Shown: positions 26,511 to 35,030 of the stretch, piece after piece
How the letters are laid out: every line of letters begins with the position of its first letter
Position numbering within the stretch: the stretch's first letter is position 1
Assembly: GCA_029260025.1 (NCBI GenBank)
Contig: JAJDDZ010000312.1
Coordinates: forward strand, 1-41,748
DNA length: 41,748 nucleotides
From: Phycisphaerae bacterium
Lineage (GTDB): Bacteria; Planctomycetota; Phycisphaerae; UBA1845
Direction of reading: 5' to 3'
Program-made: the position numbers and the translations under genes
Notes under the pieces: generated by a model
What the model was told of the DNA's origin: nothing
Database searches by the model: none
The model's input: the letters and a program-made list of their open reading frames with translations, nothing else

Positions 26511-28604
26511 CTACGACGACGGCTTATCCTCACTCGGCTTTTCCGCATCCTCCGCGGGCGTCTCAAGGATATACCGATCGAACCACGCGACGTCCCATTC
26601 CATCTTCGCTTTGCGGTGCTTGTACGTTGTTAGCCCGTGACCTTCGCCGGGGTAGACGACCAGTTCGGTGGGAACGTTGAGGTATTGTTTGAGTCCGCGA
26701 TAGAGAGTCTTCGAGTGTGCGACGGGAACTCGTGCATCATTTTCGCCAACGTGAATGAGTGTCGGCGTCTTGACCTTGTGCAGGTTATACAGCGGCGACC
26801 CGGCTCGGTACTCATCGAGATTCCCCCACGGTTGTGCGCCCTTCATGAAATTAATCACGTGGCCTGGCGTGTCTTCGACGCCCCATTGAATGACTTGATC
26901 GACAACGCCCGCACCGCTGCTCGCCGCCTTGAATCGGTCGGTCGTCGTTATCAAACAGTTCGTGAGAAACCCGCCGTTGCTCCAGCCCATCACGCCAAGT
27001 CGATCCGCATCGGCCACACCGCTCGCGACGAGCGAATCAACGCCCGCAAGAATGTCTTGCACCTCGATGTCATTCTCGTGGCCAATCAGATCGATCATGA
27101 ATTTGTCGCCGTATCCGGTTGACCCGCGATAGTTGGGACTAATGACCGCGTAGCCTTTCGCTGCGAGCATGGTCCGCCCGTAGATCCAAAAGCGCATCCG
27201 AAACTTGCTGGCTGAGGTCGGTCCGCCGTGAATTTCGACCACCATCGGAAGCGGGTCGTCACCTTTCTTGTAGTCCGGCGGTAGTTCGAGAACGCCCTCA
27301 ACCTGAGAACCATCCGGCGCTTCCCATTGCACGAGTCCAATCTGCGGAAGTTTCCACGTATCGACCTGCGGGTTGACCTGCGTCAGTCGATCGAGCTTCC
27401 CGTCATTTCCCACAAGATAGACGTCCGGCGGATCGGTCAGCGTGCTCGTGATGACGGCTTGTGTCTTGCCGTCGGGGGAGAAGTGATAGCTATCAACAGT
27501 AATGTCGCCCGGCGTTAGCGTCGTAAACGAGCTCTGCGTTCCGCCGCGAACGTTGGTGATGGCATACACCCGCGTTCGCGCATGGTCGTCACCTTCAAAG
27601 CAGAGGTCGCGTGTTTCTCCTCGCCAGCGCAGTGTTCCCCCAACGACCGAAACAACGTCAGGGCGCTTCAGCTCAGCGAGTTTTGGAGAGTCTCCCATCC
27701 ACTCTGCCACAAAAATCTGCGTAGGAAACCCATCGAATGAGAGCGTAAATCCTAGCGCCAAGCTATCCGCCGACCACGCGATATCGTCAAGCCATCCATA
27801 TGGCGACGCATGTGAAGCGCGCCAACCGTCTTCGGTCACGATGCTGACTTCCTTCGTCTCGGCATCGTAGACGTCCACGCGCGACCAACCCTCGTTGTGG
27901 ACGAGTTCGTTGTCCGGCGTCGTAATCATCCCAATGCGGCGCTCGTCGGGCGAGACTTTCATGGAACCAACCACGCGATCTTCGTCGATGATTTTTTCCG
28001 CGCGCCAGTTGACTAGGTCGAGCTTCCAGATCTGCGTGTACTTCGAGATTCCGTGGCCGTAGGTCAACGTGGAGTGCGAATCGCGCATCTCCTTCCACTC
28101 ATCCTCCTTGCCTTCGTGGGTGACGGCGTAGTAGAGAGATTTTCCGCTTGACGATAGTTGATATTGTCCCACGCCGTCTTTCACGCGAGTGACAGCCGTC
28201 GGTTCGCCGCCAGTGGGCGAGATTCGCCAAACTTGTCCCTTACCATCGAGTGGCGGCTTTTCCTCGCCGGCGCGCTTGTGGCCTGCTTTGTAGTAGATGA
28301 ATTTTCCGTCGGGGCTCCACTGGATGCTGCCCTCGTTCGCTTTGTCGAAGGTGAGTCGGTTCGGTTGCTTCGTCGCGGTGTCAACAACCCAAAGGTCGGT
28401 GTTTCGGCGATCCTCCGGCGGTTCCCAACGTGTCTCGGTGAAGGCGACGGTCTTACCGTCCGGTGAAACCGCGACGCTGCTGACAACGCCGATAGTAAAG
28501 TAGTCTTCGGGTTCGATGTCGTGGTCCCTCACCGGCGAATCAGCGTCCGCGAGCGGCGAGAACAGTAGCGAGATCGAAATTGCGATGAAAAATAGACGAA
28601 TCAC
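26511..28604 (-). CDS. S9-family prolyl oligopeptidase-type serine peptidase, exported
   Basis: A 697-residue peptidase with an N-terminal signal (FFIAISISLLFSPLADA). A beta-propeller of WD40-like/PD40 repeats follows (about 40-410; SPDG recurs, for example VAVSPDGKTVAF, IQWSPDGKFIYY, HFSPDGKTQAV). The C-terminal alpha/beta-hydrolase domain carries the catalytic triad S542 (GWSNGGF), D623 (GENDARVP) and H656 (GEGHGL). Such enzymes cut small peptides or acyl-peptides in the periplasm. Start codon GTG, fixed by a full Shine-Dalgarno six bases upstream. The acidic C-terminal tail (AEDAEKPSEDK) is unstructured. Confidence 0.93.
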   Translation of the reverse strand: MIRLFFIAISISLLFSPLADADSPVRDHDIEPEDYFTIGVVSSVAVSPDGKTVAFTETRWEPPEDRRNTDLWVVDTATKQPNRLTFDKANEGSIQWSPDGKFIYYKAGHKRAGEEKPPLDGKGQVWRISPTGGEPTAVTRVKDGVGQYQLSSSGKSLYYAVTHEGKEDEWKEMRDSHSTLTYGHGISKYTQIWKLDLVNWRAEKIIDEDRVVGSMKVSPDERRIGMITTPDNELVHNEGWSRVDVYDAETKEVSIVTEDGWRASHASPYGWLDDIAWSADSLALGFTLSFDGFPTQIFVAEWMGDSPKLAELKRPDVVSVVGGTLRWRGETRDLCFEGDDHARTRVYAITNVRGGTQSSFTTLTPGDITVDSYHFSPDGKTQAVITSTLTDPPDVYLVGNDGKLDRLTQVNPQVDTWKLPQIGLVQWEAPDGSQVEGVLELPPDYKKGDDPLPMVVEIHGGPTSASKFRMRFWIYGRTMLAAKGYAVISPNYRGSTGYGDKFMIDLIGHENDIEVQDILAGVDSLVASGVADADRLGVMGWSNGGFLTNCLITTTDRFKAASSGAGVVDQVIQWGVEDTPGHVINFMKGAQPWGNLDEYRAGSPLYNLHKVKTPTLIHVGENDARVPVAHSKTLYRGLKQYLNVPTELVVYPGEGHGLTTYKHRKAKMEWDVAWFDRYILETPAEDAEKPSEDKPSS

Positions 28605-28617
28605 GGATCCACCTCCT
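28605..28617 (-). promoter_or_regulatory. Strong ribosome binding site for the S9 peptidase
   Basis: AGGAGGT at 28617-28611 (minus strand), six bases before GTG 28604. It is among the best anti-Shine-Dalgarno matches in the window and decides the non-ATG start. Confidence 0.8.
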
Positions 28618-28772
28618 ATGGGGATTGGGAGTCAAAAACTCAATCACATGGAGCAGTCGAACGACCGCAAATATCAGGCGCCTGCGCTCCACCTCGCACC
28701 GCTGTGTCATTTTGCGGGGATTGTGGACACAGGACAAGCGGTGGGGCCGTGCGATTTTGGGTTCATCAGGCG

Positions 28773-28800
28773 TTGCTCCCGGCGAAACAGCCACTAAACT
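28773..28800 (+). promoter_or_regulatory. Weak candidate promoter of tRNA-Ser
   Basis: TTGCTC and TAAACT are 16 bases apart, about 47 bases before the mature tRNA. Both hexamers are only partial matches. Nothing better was seen between the S9 gene and the tRNA. Confidence 0.22.
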
Positions 28801-28847
28801 AATGCCGCACGGGCGGAAGATGTCGCCCAAGACATTTTCGTGCACCG

Positions 28848-28934
28848 GGAGGAGTGGCCGAGCGGCTGAAGGCGACGGTTTTGAAAACCGTTTGGCGGGA
28901 AACCGTCACGGGGGTTCGAATCCCTCCTCCTCCG
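28848..28934 (+). tRNA. tRNA-Ser (UGA)
   Basis: An 87-nt class II tRNA. The acceptor GGAGGAG pairs fully with CTCCTCC. The anticodon stem ACGGT/ACCGT encloses TTTGAAA, giving anticodon TGA, which reads UCA and related codons. The variable arm is GGCGG-GAAA-CCGTC. The T arm GGGGG/CCCTC holds TTCGAAT. The discriminator is G, the serine identity base. CCA is not encoded. The C45 hydrolase gene begins 40 bp downstream on the same strand. Confidence 0.97.
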
Positions 28935-28974
28935 GTGGTTGGGACGGTACTGTTTGGGGAAAGGATCCAATCCG

Positions 28975-30222
28975 ATGAGGTTTACGAACCGGCGATCGTC
29001 TCGTCTCGCGTTTTTCGCGGCTACAGCTCTTCTACTAAGCTTTCCTCCGGCCACCGCCCGCTCTGCCCCACCAGAGGTCAATGGAAGGGTCGAGCAAATC
29101 GGAGAGTTCCGCCTGCTCCGCGTCTGGGGGACGCCCGAGGAGATGGGGTTCGCTCACGGGTATCTATTAGCTGATGGCGTCGTGACCGTGATCAATGCGT
29201 CATGCGATTCGCTCGCGAAACAGGGTCGCGCTAGCTTCGACGACGTTCTTGCTCAAATGCTTCCGTTCGTGGAGATTCCGGAACGCTACTTGCGTGAGCT
29301 CAAAGGCATCATTGCCGGAATGAAAGCCAGGAAGGGATCGCTCCCAACTCTAAAGGCGCTCGGACGACCGATCCGGCTCGATGATTTGATCTTCCACAAC
29401 GCGGGCGACATGATTCGCGCGTTCGGTTGTTCTGGGTTTACGGTCTGGGGCGACCAGGCAGGCCCACTCGGCGTCATGACGACCCGGAACTTCGATTACC
29501 CCATCGCTAGTCCAGCGATGCACGCGGAGCACCTTCTGATCGTTCGGCAACCCGAGGGCAGACGACAAGTCCTTAGCATCGCCTGGCCAAGCTATCTTGG
29601 GACGTTCACTGGGTTGAACGACGATGGCGTTAGCGCTTTTATGCATGATGGAACTGGCGGCGCGATCCGAAAACCCGACCGAAAACGTGTGCCGCTTCCG
29701 TTGGTTCTCGCCGATGCTCTTGAACGCAGCACCAAGAGCGACGCTGCCAAAAACATAAACACATCGCTAAGGACTTTGCAAACGTACCCATTTAGCTACA
29801 TGGTCCGGGTCGCCACCTCCCGAGTTGAGGATGACGTCCCGGCCCATGTGTTTCGGATCGACAAGAGCGGCGTCGGCGAGAATCCGCTAGGTATGAATCG
29901 ATGTATTACCACAAATCATTATCTCACCCGAAATGGAAAGCCAGCAGCCCAAGCTTACAAAGGCTCCCTCTCGCGATATCAGAAGCTCGAAGACCGACTT
30001 TCGACAACCATGACGCGTGAAGCCGCGTGGGCAGCCCAGGCGGTCGTCGCATCGGACAATCAGGATTTTCCAACCCTCCATACGTTAGTTGTTTGCCCGG
30101 AAAAGCGGCTCATCGATCTTGCTTTCGCCAAGTGGAAGAGCGGGAAGGTTGTCCCTGCAACCAAGTTCAACCCAACGACCATCAATTTCGACGAGCTATT
30201 CCCGAAACAACCCGACCCGTAG
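28975..30222 (+). CDS. C45-type / choloylglycine-hydrolase-like NTN hydrolase, exported
   Basis: About 415 residues from ATG 28975, which has GAAAGGA nine bases upstream (frame open from 28939). A signal peptide is visible (LAFFAATALLLSFPPATARSA). The centre reads FGCSGFTVWGDQAGPLGVMTTRNFDYP. This fits the N-terminal-nucleophile hydrolases of the C45 / phospholipase B-like group, where self-cleavage before a cysteine exposes the catalytic Cys and the following asparagine-aspartate pair (RNFDYP) helps catalysis. The TNHYLT segment later in the protein also fits. Substrates in this group are amides such as acyl-amino acids, penicillins or bile salts; this one is unknown. Being downstream of tRNA-Ser it may share a transcript. 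Confidence 0.72.
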   Translation: MRFTNRRSSRLAFFAATALLLSFPPATARSAPPEVNGRVEQIGEFRLLRVWGTPEEMGFAHGYLLADGVVTVINASCDSLAKQGRASFDDVLAQMLPFVEIPERYLRELKGIIAGMKARKGSLPTLKALGRPIRLDDLIFHNAGDMIRAFGCSGFTVWGDQAGPLGVMTTRNFDYPIASPAMHAEHLLIVRQPEGRRQVLSIAWPSYLGTFTGLNDDGVSAFMHDGTGGAIRKPDRKRVPLPLVLADALERSTKSDAAKNINTSLRTLQTYPFSYMVRVATSRVEDDVPAHVFRIDKSGVGENPLGMNRCITTNHYLTRNGKPAAQAYKGSLSRYQKLEDRLSTTMTREAAWAAQAVVASDNQDFPTLHTLVVCPEKRLIDLAFAKWKSGKVVPATKFNPTTINFDELFPKQPDP

Positions 30223-30237
30223 TCGCAAAGCAAGATA

Positions 30238-30693
30238 CTACCCAGCCTCACCCGCAAGTGTTGCCGGTTGAACACAAGATTCTGCCCGAACGAGGTATCC
30301 CAGGAAACCGCGCGTGCAGTGACCGACCGTCGCCTCGATTGCTACACGGCAACCTTCCACGTCAACAGTCCAAACCGAAACACTGTTCCCGACGCGTAGT
30401 CGTTTTCTCACCCAAGACGCGATGCCACTATCTGACACGTTGCGCAATCTTGCATTCGTAGTGCGTTGCGGAAGCGACGCTTCCATCCCATCAGTTCGAG
30501 GAAGGGAGGCCGTAAACCTCAGGATATGACGCTTGCCCATGTACGGATCAGTCGTCCCCAGTCCACGAGCCGCACGGAAGATCACTTGGAAATGATCCTG
30601 CTGCACTATGTCGAAACAAGGTTGGGCTACAAGCTTCTTTTTTTCCTCTACTTTCTTCTCGACCTTGCCGGTTCTCGGAATCGGAGTCCCCAT
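30238..30693 (-). CDS. PilZ-domain protein (first of two paralogues)
   Basis: A 151-residue protein whose C-terminal half is a PilZ domain. The c-di-GMP motifs are kept: RxxxR at R55-R59 (KRHILRF) and NxSxxG at 85-90 (NVSDSG). The lysine-rich N-terminus (KVEKKVEEKKK) precedes a short segment, FRAARGLGTTD, that aligns with RNARETGSSDG in the neighbouring paralogue, so the long start is kept. M52 (30540) is an alternative. The shared ending GHCTRGFLGYLV / CHCTSGIMGFLV shows recent common origin. There is no output domain, so it probably acts by binding a partner. Its end faces the C45 hydrolase end, 16 bp apart. Confidence 0.7.
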   Translation of the reverse strand: MGTPIPRTGKVEKKVEEKKKLVAQPCFDIVQQDHFQVIFRAARGLGTTDPYMGKRHILRFTASLPRTDGMEASLPQRTTNARLRNVSDSGIASWVRKRLRVGNSVSVWTVDVEGCRVAIEATVGHCTRGFLGYLVRAESCVQPATLAGEAG

Positions 30694-30866
30694 CCTGTGA
30701 GACGCGCCCGGCTGTCAAGCGTTGGTGTAGGACTATATTCTGGGAAGGTCTTTGCAGGGAGGTGCGTTATGGTTGAAGAGTCTTAGTTCGCGCGTGGTCA
30801 TTTTAGTCTACGGTTCCAAGTGGGATGTCGTAGAATCTTCAGCATGGGATGATGTGAAAGATGTGC

Positions 30867-31274
30867 TTACTCAGCGGCTTCAAATTGAAACTCGACACCA
30901 ACGAGAAACCCCATAATTCCGCTCGTGCAGTGGCAAACCTTAGCAGGAAGCCAGTCCGTCGGAGTCCCGTCAACGAAGCTACGGACGAAGACCCGACGTT
31001 TGAGAGCGAGTCGCTTCTTCGCCCAGAAAGATAGGCCTCCTCTGGAGACGTTGTGCATCTTAGCCCAAGAAACGCGACCGTTTGCATTCGGATCGAAACT
31101 GAATTCGAGAGAGGTCGAAGACCGAAAACGCTGAGCCTTCCGCTTCCCGTCTATACCGTCCGACGACCCGGTCTCGCGAGCATTTCGAACAAGCCGGCGA
31201 ACCAGAAGCTCTCTACTCTCCCGAGATGTTTCAGTTGTATTTGGCAAAAGTTCCCGGTCCATGCGACACCCCAC
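30867..31274 (-). CDS. PilZ-domain protein (second of two paralogues)
   Basis: A 135-residue single-domain PilZ protein. RxxxR is at R45-R49 (KRKAQRFR) and NxSxxG at 75-80 (NVSRGG), so both c-di-GMP contact motifs are intact. The first codon is GTG (31274); an ATG four codons on (31262) is equally possible. It precedes its paralogue by 173 bp on the same strand. An AT-rich patch at about 31290-31320 probably contains the promoter, but no hexamer pair is convincing. The likely c-di-GMP source in this window is the GGDEF/HD-GYP protein about 4 kb away (inference). Confidence 0.78.
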   Translation of the reverse strand: MGCRMDRELLPNTTETSRESRELLVRRLVRNARETGSSDGIDGKRKAQRFRSSTSLEFSFDPNANGRVSWAKMHNVSRGGLSFWAKKRLALKRRVFVRSFVDGTPTDWLPAKVCHCTSGIMGFLVGVEFQFEAAE

Positions 31275-31556
31275 GTAGAGACCCGCCTATACACACTAAT
31301 ATTACAATTTCTCTTTCATTGAGCAGGGCGGTACTGAGAAATGCTGAAATCATCACGAGTCCGAAAAATAACGGATTGTCGGATGGCGCAACGCGCGCCT
31401 GGCCGGCGTGGCGTCGCCAACACCACTGAGGCGCCTTCCTGGACCATCTTCCGCGAACGAGGACGAGCCTCACAGCAACCCCCTAAAAAAGGCCAAACTT
31501 ACCGGACCCTCGCTTGCGCCTGCCGTTTCGTCACGTCCATCGAGTTCTATCGCGTC

Positions 31557-31715
31557 CTAGGGACGCCGCGACCCGCCAATGAAGAACAGCGGAATACCCG
31601 CCAAAATCATGCCCGAACCGAGCATGTTGAGCGGATCGCCTCAGCAGTACGCAAATCTCAGTCCCAGTCCAGCCAGGGGCAAGGCAAGGGCGACCCAGCG
31701 AAGTTTCCCCGTCAT
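31557..31715 (-). CDS. Very small two-helix membrane protein interrupted by in-frame UGA (Sec candidate or nonsense mutant)
   Basis: From ATG 31715, 24 codons encode MTGKLRWVALALPLAG...RFAYC, a membrane helix ending in cysteine. A TGA (31643-31641) follows. The same frame then continues for 27 codons as GDPLNMLGSGMILAGIPLFF..., a second membrane helix with a basic end, to TAG at 31557. The start has a near-ideal Shine-Dalgarno (AGGAG, seven bases). A stable hairpin follows the TGA at the distance seen in bacterial SECIS elements. Either the UGA is read as selenocysteine, giving a Cys-Sec pair in the loop, or an Arg (CGA) or Trp (TGG) codon was lost by mutation. TGA ends many other genes here, so there is no altered code. 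Family not recognised. Confidence 0.45.
31598..31634 (-). other. SECIS-like hairpin immediately after the in-frame UGA
   Basis: On the minus strand, CATGCTC pairs with GGGCATG (7 bp, one T-G) around the five-base loop GGTTC, whose first G is 22 bases after the TGA. Below it CAA/TTG and CCGC/GCGG extend the stem, with a bulged T and a three-base bulge. Escherichia coli fdhF has a similar distance and the loop GGUCU. Structure is read directly; function is inferred. Confidence 0.4.
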
Positions 31716-31722
31716 TTTTTCA

Positions 31723-31727
31723 CTCCT
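31723..31727 (-). promoter_or_regulatory. Shine-Dalgarno of the UGA-interrupted small gene
   Basis: AGGAG, seven bases before ATG 31715 (minus strand). This is the main evidence that translation starts here despite the short frame. Confidence 0.7.
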
Positions 31728-31775
31728 GATTCATTCCCACGGTATATCGACCATCCAACCCCGGCCTGTTACATT

Positions 31776-31804
31776 TTGACATCGTTCGCACGCCCGGTAA
31801 CAAT
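31776..31804 (+). promoter_or_regulatory. Candidate promoter of panD
   Basis: TTGACA (perfect -35) and AACAAT (four of six) are 17 bases apart. This predicts a transcript start near 31811, about 105 bases before panD, and lies in the divergent spacer shared with the small minus-strand gene. Confidence 0.5.
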
Positions 31805-31916
31805 ATCTCGTCGAGTCGGAGTCCTAATGCGACGGATATGGGATTGCTTTCGGGACCGGGCTGAGATTCCAAAATGGATGGATTGATCAATCGTGAACAA
31901 CGACAAACCCGCTGAG

Positions 31917-32324
31917 ATGCGCGTTGAAATACTCAAATCAAAGCTGCACCAAGCGTGCGTCACACAGGCAGACCTTCACTACGAGGGAAGCTTGGGCGTC
32001 GATGTCGAGCTAATGGAAGCGGTCGGACTCTATCCGCACGAAAAAATCCTCGTTTCCAACATGAACAACGGCGAGCGCCTTGAAACGTACATCATCCCCG
32101 AACCATTCGGCTCGCGCCGGATTATCCTAAACGGGGCTGCAGCTCGCAAAGGGACCGTCGGCGACCGGGTCATTATCATGTCGTTTTGTCATGTGGATGA
32201 ATCCGTTGTTCGCGAAGGCAAGCACAAACCGCGCGTCATAAGGCTTGACGAAAAAAACGAACCCGTCATGCCAATTCCCAAAGCACCGACGACCGAAGAA
32301 ATCGCTGCCATGCTTGAAGACTAA
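31917..32324 (+). CDS. panD: Aspartate 1-decarboxylase PanD
   Basis: A 135-residue pyruvoyl enzyme making beta-alanine for pantothenate and CoA. The proenzyme cleaves itself at Gly24-Ser25 in HYEGSLGVD, turning the serine into the pyruvoyl group. LKSKLHQACVTQADL, the NGERLETY segment and NGAAARKGTVGDRVIIMS are all standard. The frame is open from GTG 31893; ATG 31917 is chosen because conserved sequence begins a few residues later as in homologues, although no Shine-Dalgarno is visible at either. It heads a likely transcript with the SDR and gpmI genes. Confidence 0.92.
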   Translation: MRVEILKSKLHQACVTQADLHYEGSLGVDVELMEAVGLYPHEKILVSNMNNGERLETYIIPEPFGSRRIILNGAAARKGTVGDRVIIMSFCHVDESVVREGKHKPRVIRLDEKNEPVMPIPKAPTTEEIAAMLED

Positions 32325-32396
32325 CGAAAGGCGAAGCCCTAAGTTCAAGTCCTTTGCCCTCCGTTGCCAACGCCGGTTCATGACGCTATCGCCACA

Positions 32397-33377
32397 ATGA
32401 CCGAACCAACAACCATTAAAAACGTCCTCGTCACGGGCGCGACTGGGTTCGTCGGTAGAAACATCGTCCGCGAACTTCTACTGCGTGGCTACAAGCCCAT
32501 CTGCCTCGTGCGAGACGCTGCCAAGCTCCGCAAGCAGCACCCAACAGTCGATCCCGACAGAATCACCCCGATCATTGGCAGCTTGCGCGACGAGAAAGCG
32601 CTCCAACACGCCGCCGACCTTAGTCAAGCTGCGATCCACCTGGTAGGAATCATCATCGAAAGGCGCTTGCGGGGAAGAACATTCGATCGCATTCATGTAC
32701 GCGGCACGATAAACGTCGCAAACGCCGCCAAGCGCGCTGGCATCAATCGTTTCCTCCACATGTCGGCACTCGGCGCAAGACCAGACGCCGTATCGAAATA
32801 CCATCAGACAAAATGGACCGCCGAACAGTACGTCCGCGACACAGACCTCGATTGGACCATATTCCGTCCCAGTCTAATCCACGGACCAGACGGCGAATTC
32901 ATGCAGTTGATGAAGCGGTTCACCTCCAAGCTCATCCCCCCAGTGATTCCGTATTTCGGTTCAGGCGAAGCGAAATTGCAGCCAGTTTATGTCAAAGACG
33001 TCGCAAGATCTTTCGTCGCAGCGCTAAAAAACGATGAAGCGATTGGCCAAGTAATCCCTCTTGGTGGACCTCGTCAATACAGCTGGAAACAGCTCTACAC
33101 CGTGTGTCGAGCAATCATTCCAGAATCCAAACTCTGGAAACCGATCGTCTCTCAGCCTATCCCGATCGCCAAGCTTCTCGCCGCAATATCCGGACCACCC
33201 TTAGCCCTCGCCGAAATCGCGATCCCTTCGGTGGGCCTGCTGCGTTTCGATAAGGGGCAAGTTCAGATGTCACAAGAAGACTGCACCTGCGACCACACCG
33301 TTGCCGAGAAGTCACTGAGCATTACGATGCGAGACTTTGAGGAAGAGCTGGCGATTTACGCTGGCAGAATCAACTAA
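32397..33377 (+). CDS. Atypical SDR / NAD(P)-dependent epimerase-type protein (NDUFA9-like)
   Basis: About 326 residues with a Rossmann fold. The nucleotide loop GATGFVG is near the N-terminus, and the sequence continues as IVRELLLRGYKPICLVRD. The region MSALGARPDAVSKYHQTKW contains the YxxxK pair and its serine is in place. The acceptor-side loop FRPSLIHGPDGEFM is typical of the NDUFA9/YbjT-like atypical SDRs that act on quinone- or isoprenoid-related substrates or as structural subunits. Start ATG 32397 is preferred over TTG 32364. It sits 72 bp after panD and 25 bp before gpmI. Substrate unknown. Confidence 0.8.
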   Translation: MTEPTTIKNVLVTGATGFVGRNIVRELLLRGYKPICLVRDAAKLRKQHPTVDPDRITPIIGSLRDEKALQHAADLSQAAIHLVGIIIERRLRGRTFDRIHVRGTINVANAAKRAGINRFLHMSALGARPDAVSKYHQTKWTAEQYVRDTDLDWTIFRPSLIHGPDGEFMQLMKRFTSKLIPPVIPYFGSGEAKLQPVYVKDVARSFVAALKNDEAIGQVIPLGGPRQYSWKQLYTVCRAIIPESKLWKPIVSQPIPIAKLLAAISGPPLALAEIAIPSVGLLRFDKGQVQMSQEDCTCDHTVAEKSLSITMRDFEEELAIYAGRIN

Positions 33378-33402
33378 ACAAGCAAAGCGAAGGACAGGGC
33401 TA

Positions 33403-35019
33403 ATGTCCGAACAGCATCGACCGATCGTCATCATCATTCGCGACGGGTGGGGGGCGAACCCGCATCCAGAGTGGAATCACGCGAATGCAGTCCATCTTGC
33501 GAGAACCCCTGTCGATACCCGACTGATGAATACGTACCCCCATGTGCATATCAAGACATGCGGGAATGACGTCGGTCTTCCAGATGGCGTCGCCGGTAAC
33601 AGCGAGGTAGGTCACCAGAACATCGGCGCAGGTCGAATTGTCGAGCAAGAACTCATGCGGATCACCGCTTGCATTCGCGACCAGTCATTCTTTGCAAACC
33701 CCATGCTAATTGAGGCATTCGCCAGAGCCAAGAAAACCGGTGGCGACGTTCACATCATCGGTCTAGTCAGCGATGGGCGTGTTCACAGTGACCCCGAACA
33801 CCTCGAAGCCATTCTCGATTTAAGCAGAATGCTCAGCTTTCCCGGTGAGCGTGTCTTCGTCCACGCTTTCACAGACGGGCGCGATACATCTCCGAATAGC
33901 GGTATCCAGCACGTTGGCCGGGTCGAAGAAAAATGCAAACAGCTCGGAATCAATCCCGTCGCGTCAGTAATCGGACGATTCTATGCGATGGATCGCGATA
34001 ACCGATGGGATCGAATCCAGGTTGCTTATCGTCTACTAACGCAAGGTCGCGGGAAGCAAGTCGCCAGCGCAGGCGATGCGATAAGAGATCACTACGACAA
34101 CCCAACCACTCAGGACCAACAGGGCGACGAATTTGTCCCGCCAAGCATTGTCACACGAGACGGAAACCCAACCGCGACGATCAAGAATGGCGACACGGTC
34201 ATCTTTTTCAACTACCGAGGCGACAGACCTCGCCAGTTAACCAAGGCGTTCACCTTCGACGAGTTTCCGTTTCAAACTCCGGGATCAACAAACGAGACCC
34301 TCGGATTTGATCGCAAAGAAAAGCTGGACATTCACTTCGTCACAATGACAGCCTACGAATCAGGTCTACCGGTGAGGGTCGCTTTCAAAAAACCGCCAAA
34401 GATGAAAAACATCCTCGGCAGGTGCGCCGCCGACCAAGGATTGAAGCAGTTCCGCTGCGCCGAAACGGAAAAATACGCCCATGTGACGTTCTTTTTCAAC
34501 GACTACCTAGACGAACCATTTCCGGGCGAGGACCGAAAAATCGTCCCCTCGCCGCGTGACGTCACCACGTACGATCAGAAACCAGAAATGGCAGCGATTG
34601 CGCTAACCCAAGCAGTTCTCGATCGCATCGACGCAGCTAAGGACGATCTCATCGTCCTCAATTATGCAAACGGAGACATGGTTGGCCACACCGGAAATCT
34701 GAGCGCCGCGGTTCGCGCAGTCGAAACTGTCGACGAATGCGTGGGGAAGGTTGTCGAGGCTGTCATCGCGCGAGGCGGCGGACTCATTGTCACAGCAGAC
34801 CATGGAAACTGTGAACAAATGATCGACCCAGAGACCGGGGGACTACACACGTCGCACACGAACTTCGACGTCGAACTCATTGTCGTCGATGATCGATACA
34901 GAGGGTGCTCGTTGCGCCAGGGCGGAAGACTCGCAGACATCGCCCCCACAGCCCTCACGATGCTTGCGCTCGAAAAACCAACTGAAATGACCGGCGAGTG
35001 TCTAATCCACAGCGAATGA
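33403..35019 (+). CDS. gpmI: 2,3-bisphosphoglycerate-independent phosphoglycerate mutase
   Basis: A 538-residue di-manganese phosphoglycerate mutase that interconverts 3- and 2-phosphoglycerate in glycolysis. D14 (IIRDGWG) and the phosphorylated S67 (GNSEVGHQNIGAGR) mark the alkaline-phosphatase-like domain. SDGRVHSD and FTDGRDTSPNSG belong to the mutase domain, and NYANGDMVGHTG and TADHGNCEQM bring further metal ligands. ATG 33403 has AAGGACAGGG upstream, so the open extension back to 33337, overlapping the SDR gene, is rejected. Slightly longer than the usual 510 residues. Confidence 0.95.
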   Translation: MSEQHRPIVIIIRDGWGANPHPEWNHANAVHLARTPVDTRLMNTYPHVHIKTCGNDVGLPDGVAGNSEVGHQNIGAGRIVEQELMRITACIRDQSFFANPMLIEAFARAKKTGGDVHIIGLVSDGRVHSDPEHLEAILDLSRMLSFPGERVFVHAFTDGRDTSPNSGIQHVGRVEEKCKQLGINPVASVIGRFYAMDRDNRWDRIQVAYRLLTQGRGKQVASAGDAIRDHYDNPTTQDQQGDEFVPPSIVTRDGNPTATIKNGDTVIFFNYRGDRPRQLTKAFTFDEFPFQTPGSTNETLGFDRKEKLDIHFVTMTAYESGLPVRVAFKKPPKMKNILGRCAADQGLKQFRCAETEKYAHVTFFFNDYLDEPFPGEDRKIVPSPRDVTTYDQKPEMAAIALTQAVLDRIDAAKDDLIVLNYANGDMVGHTGNLSAAVRAVETVDECVGKVVEAVIARGGGLIVTADHGNCEQMIDPETGGLHTSHTNFDVELIVVDDRYRGCSLRQGGRLADIAPTALTMLALEKPTEMTGECLIHSE

Positions 35020-35030
35020 ATCCCACGCCG

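Noticed and set aside
31231-31473. 80-codon minus-strand frame with a hydrophobic stretch (LFFGLVMISAFL)
   Set aside because: It overlaps the start of the second PilZ gene in another frame and shows no ribosome binding site; the hydrophobic run arises in an AT-rich promoter region.
31641-31643. Reassignment of TGA as a sense codon genome-wide
   Set aside because: Clear full-length genes in the window end at TGA (for example resB, the kinase and the binding protein), so TGA is a normal stop here.
31341-31886. 181-codon plus-strand open frame
   Set aside because: Biased, repetitive composition with no domain, no Shine-Dalgarno, and it lies antisense to the better-supported small minus-strand gene.
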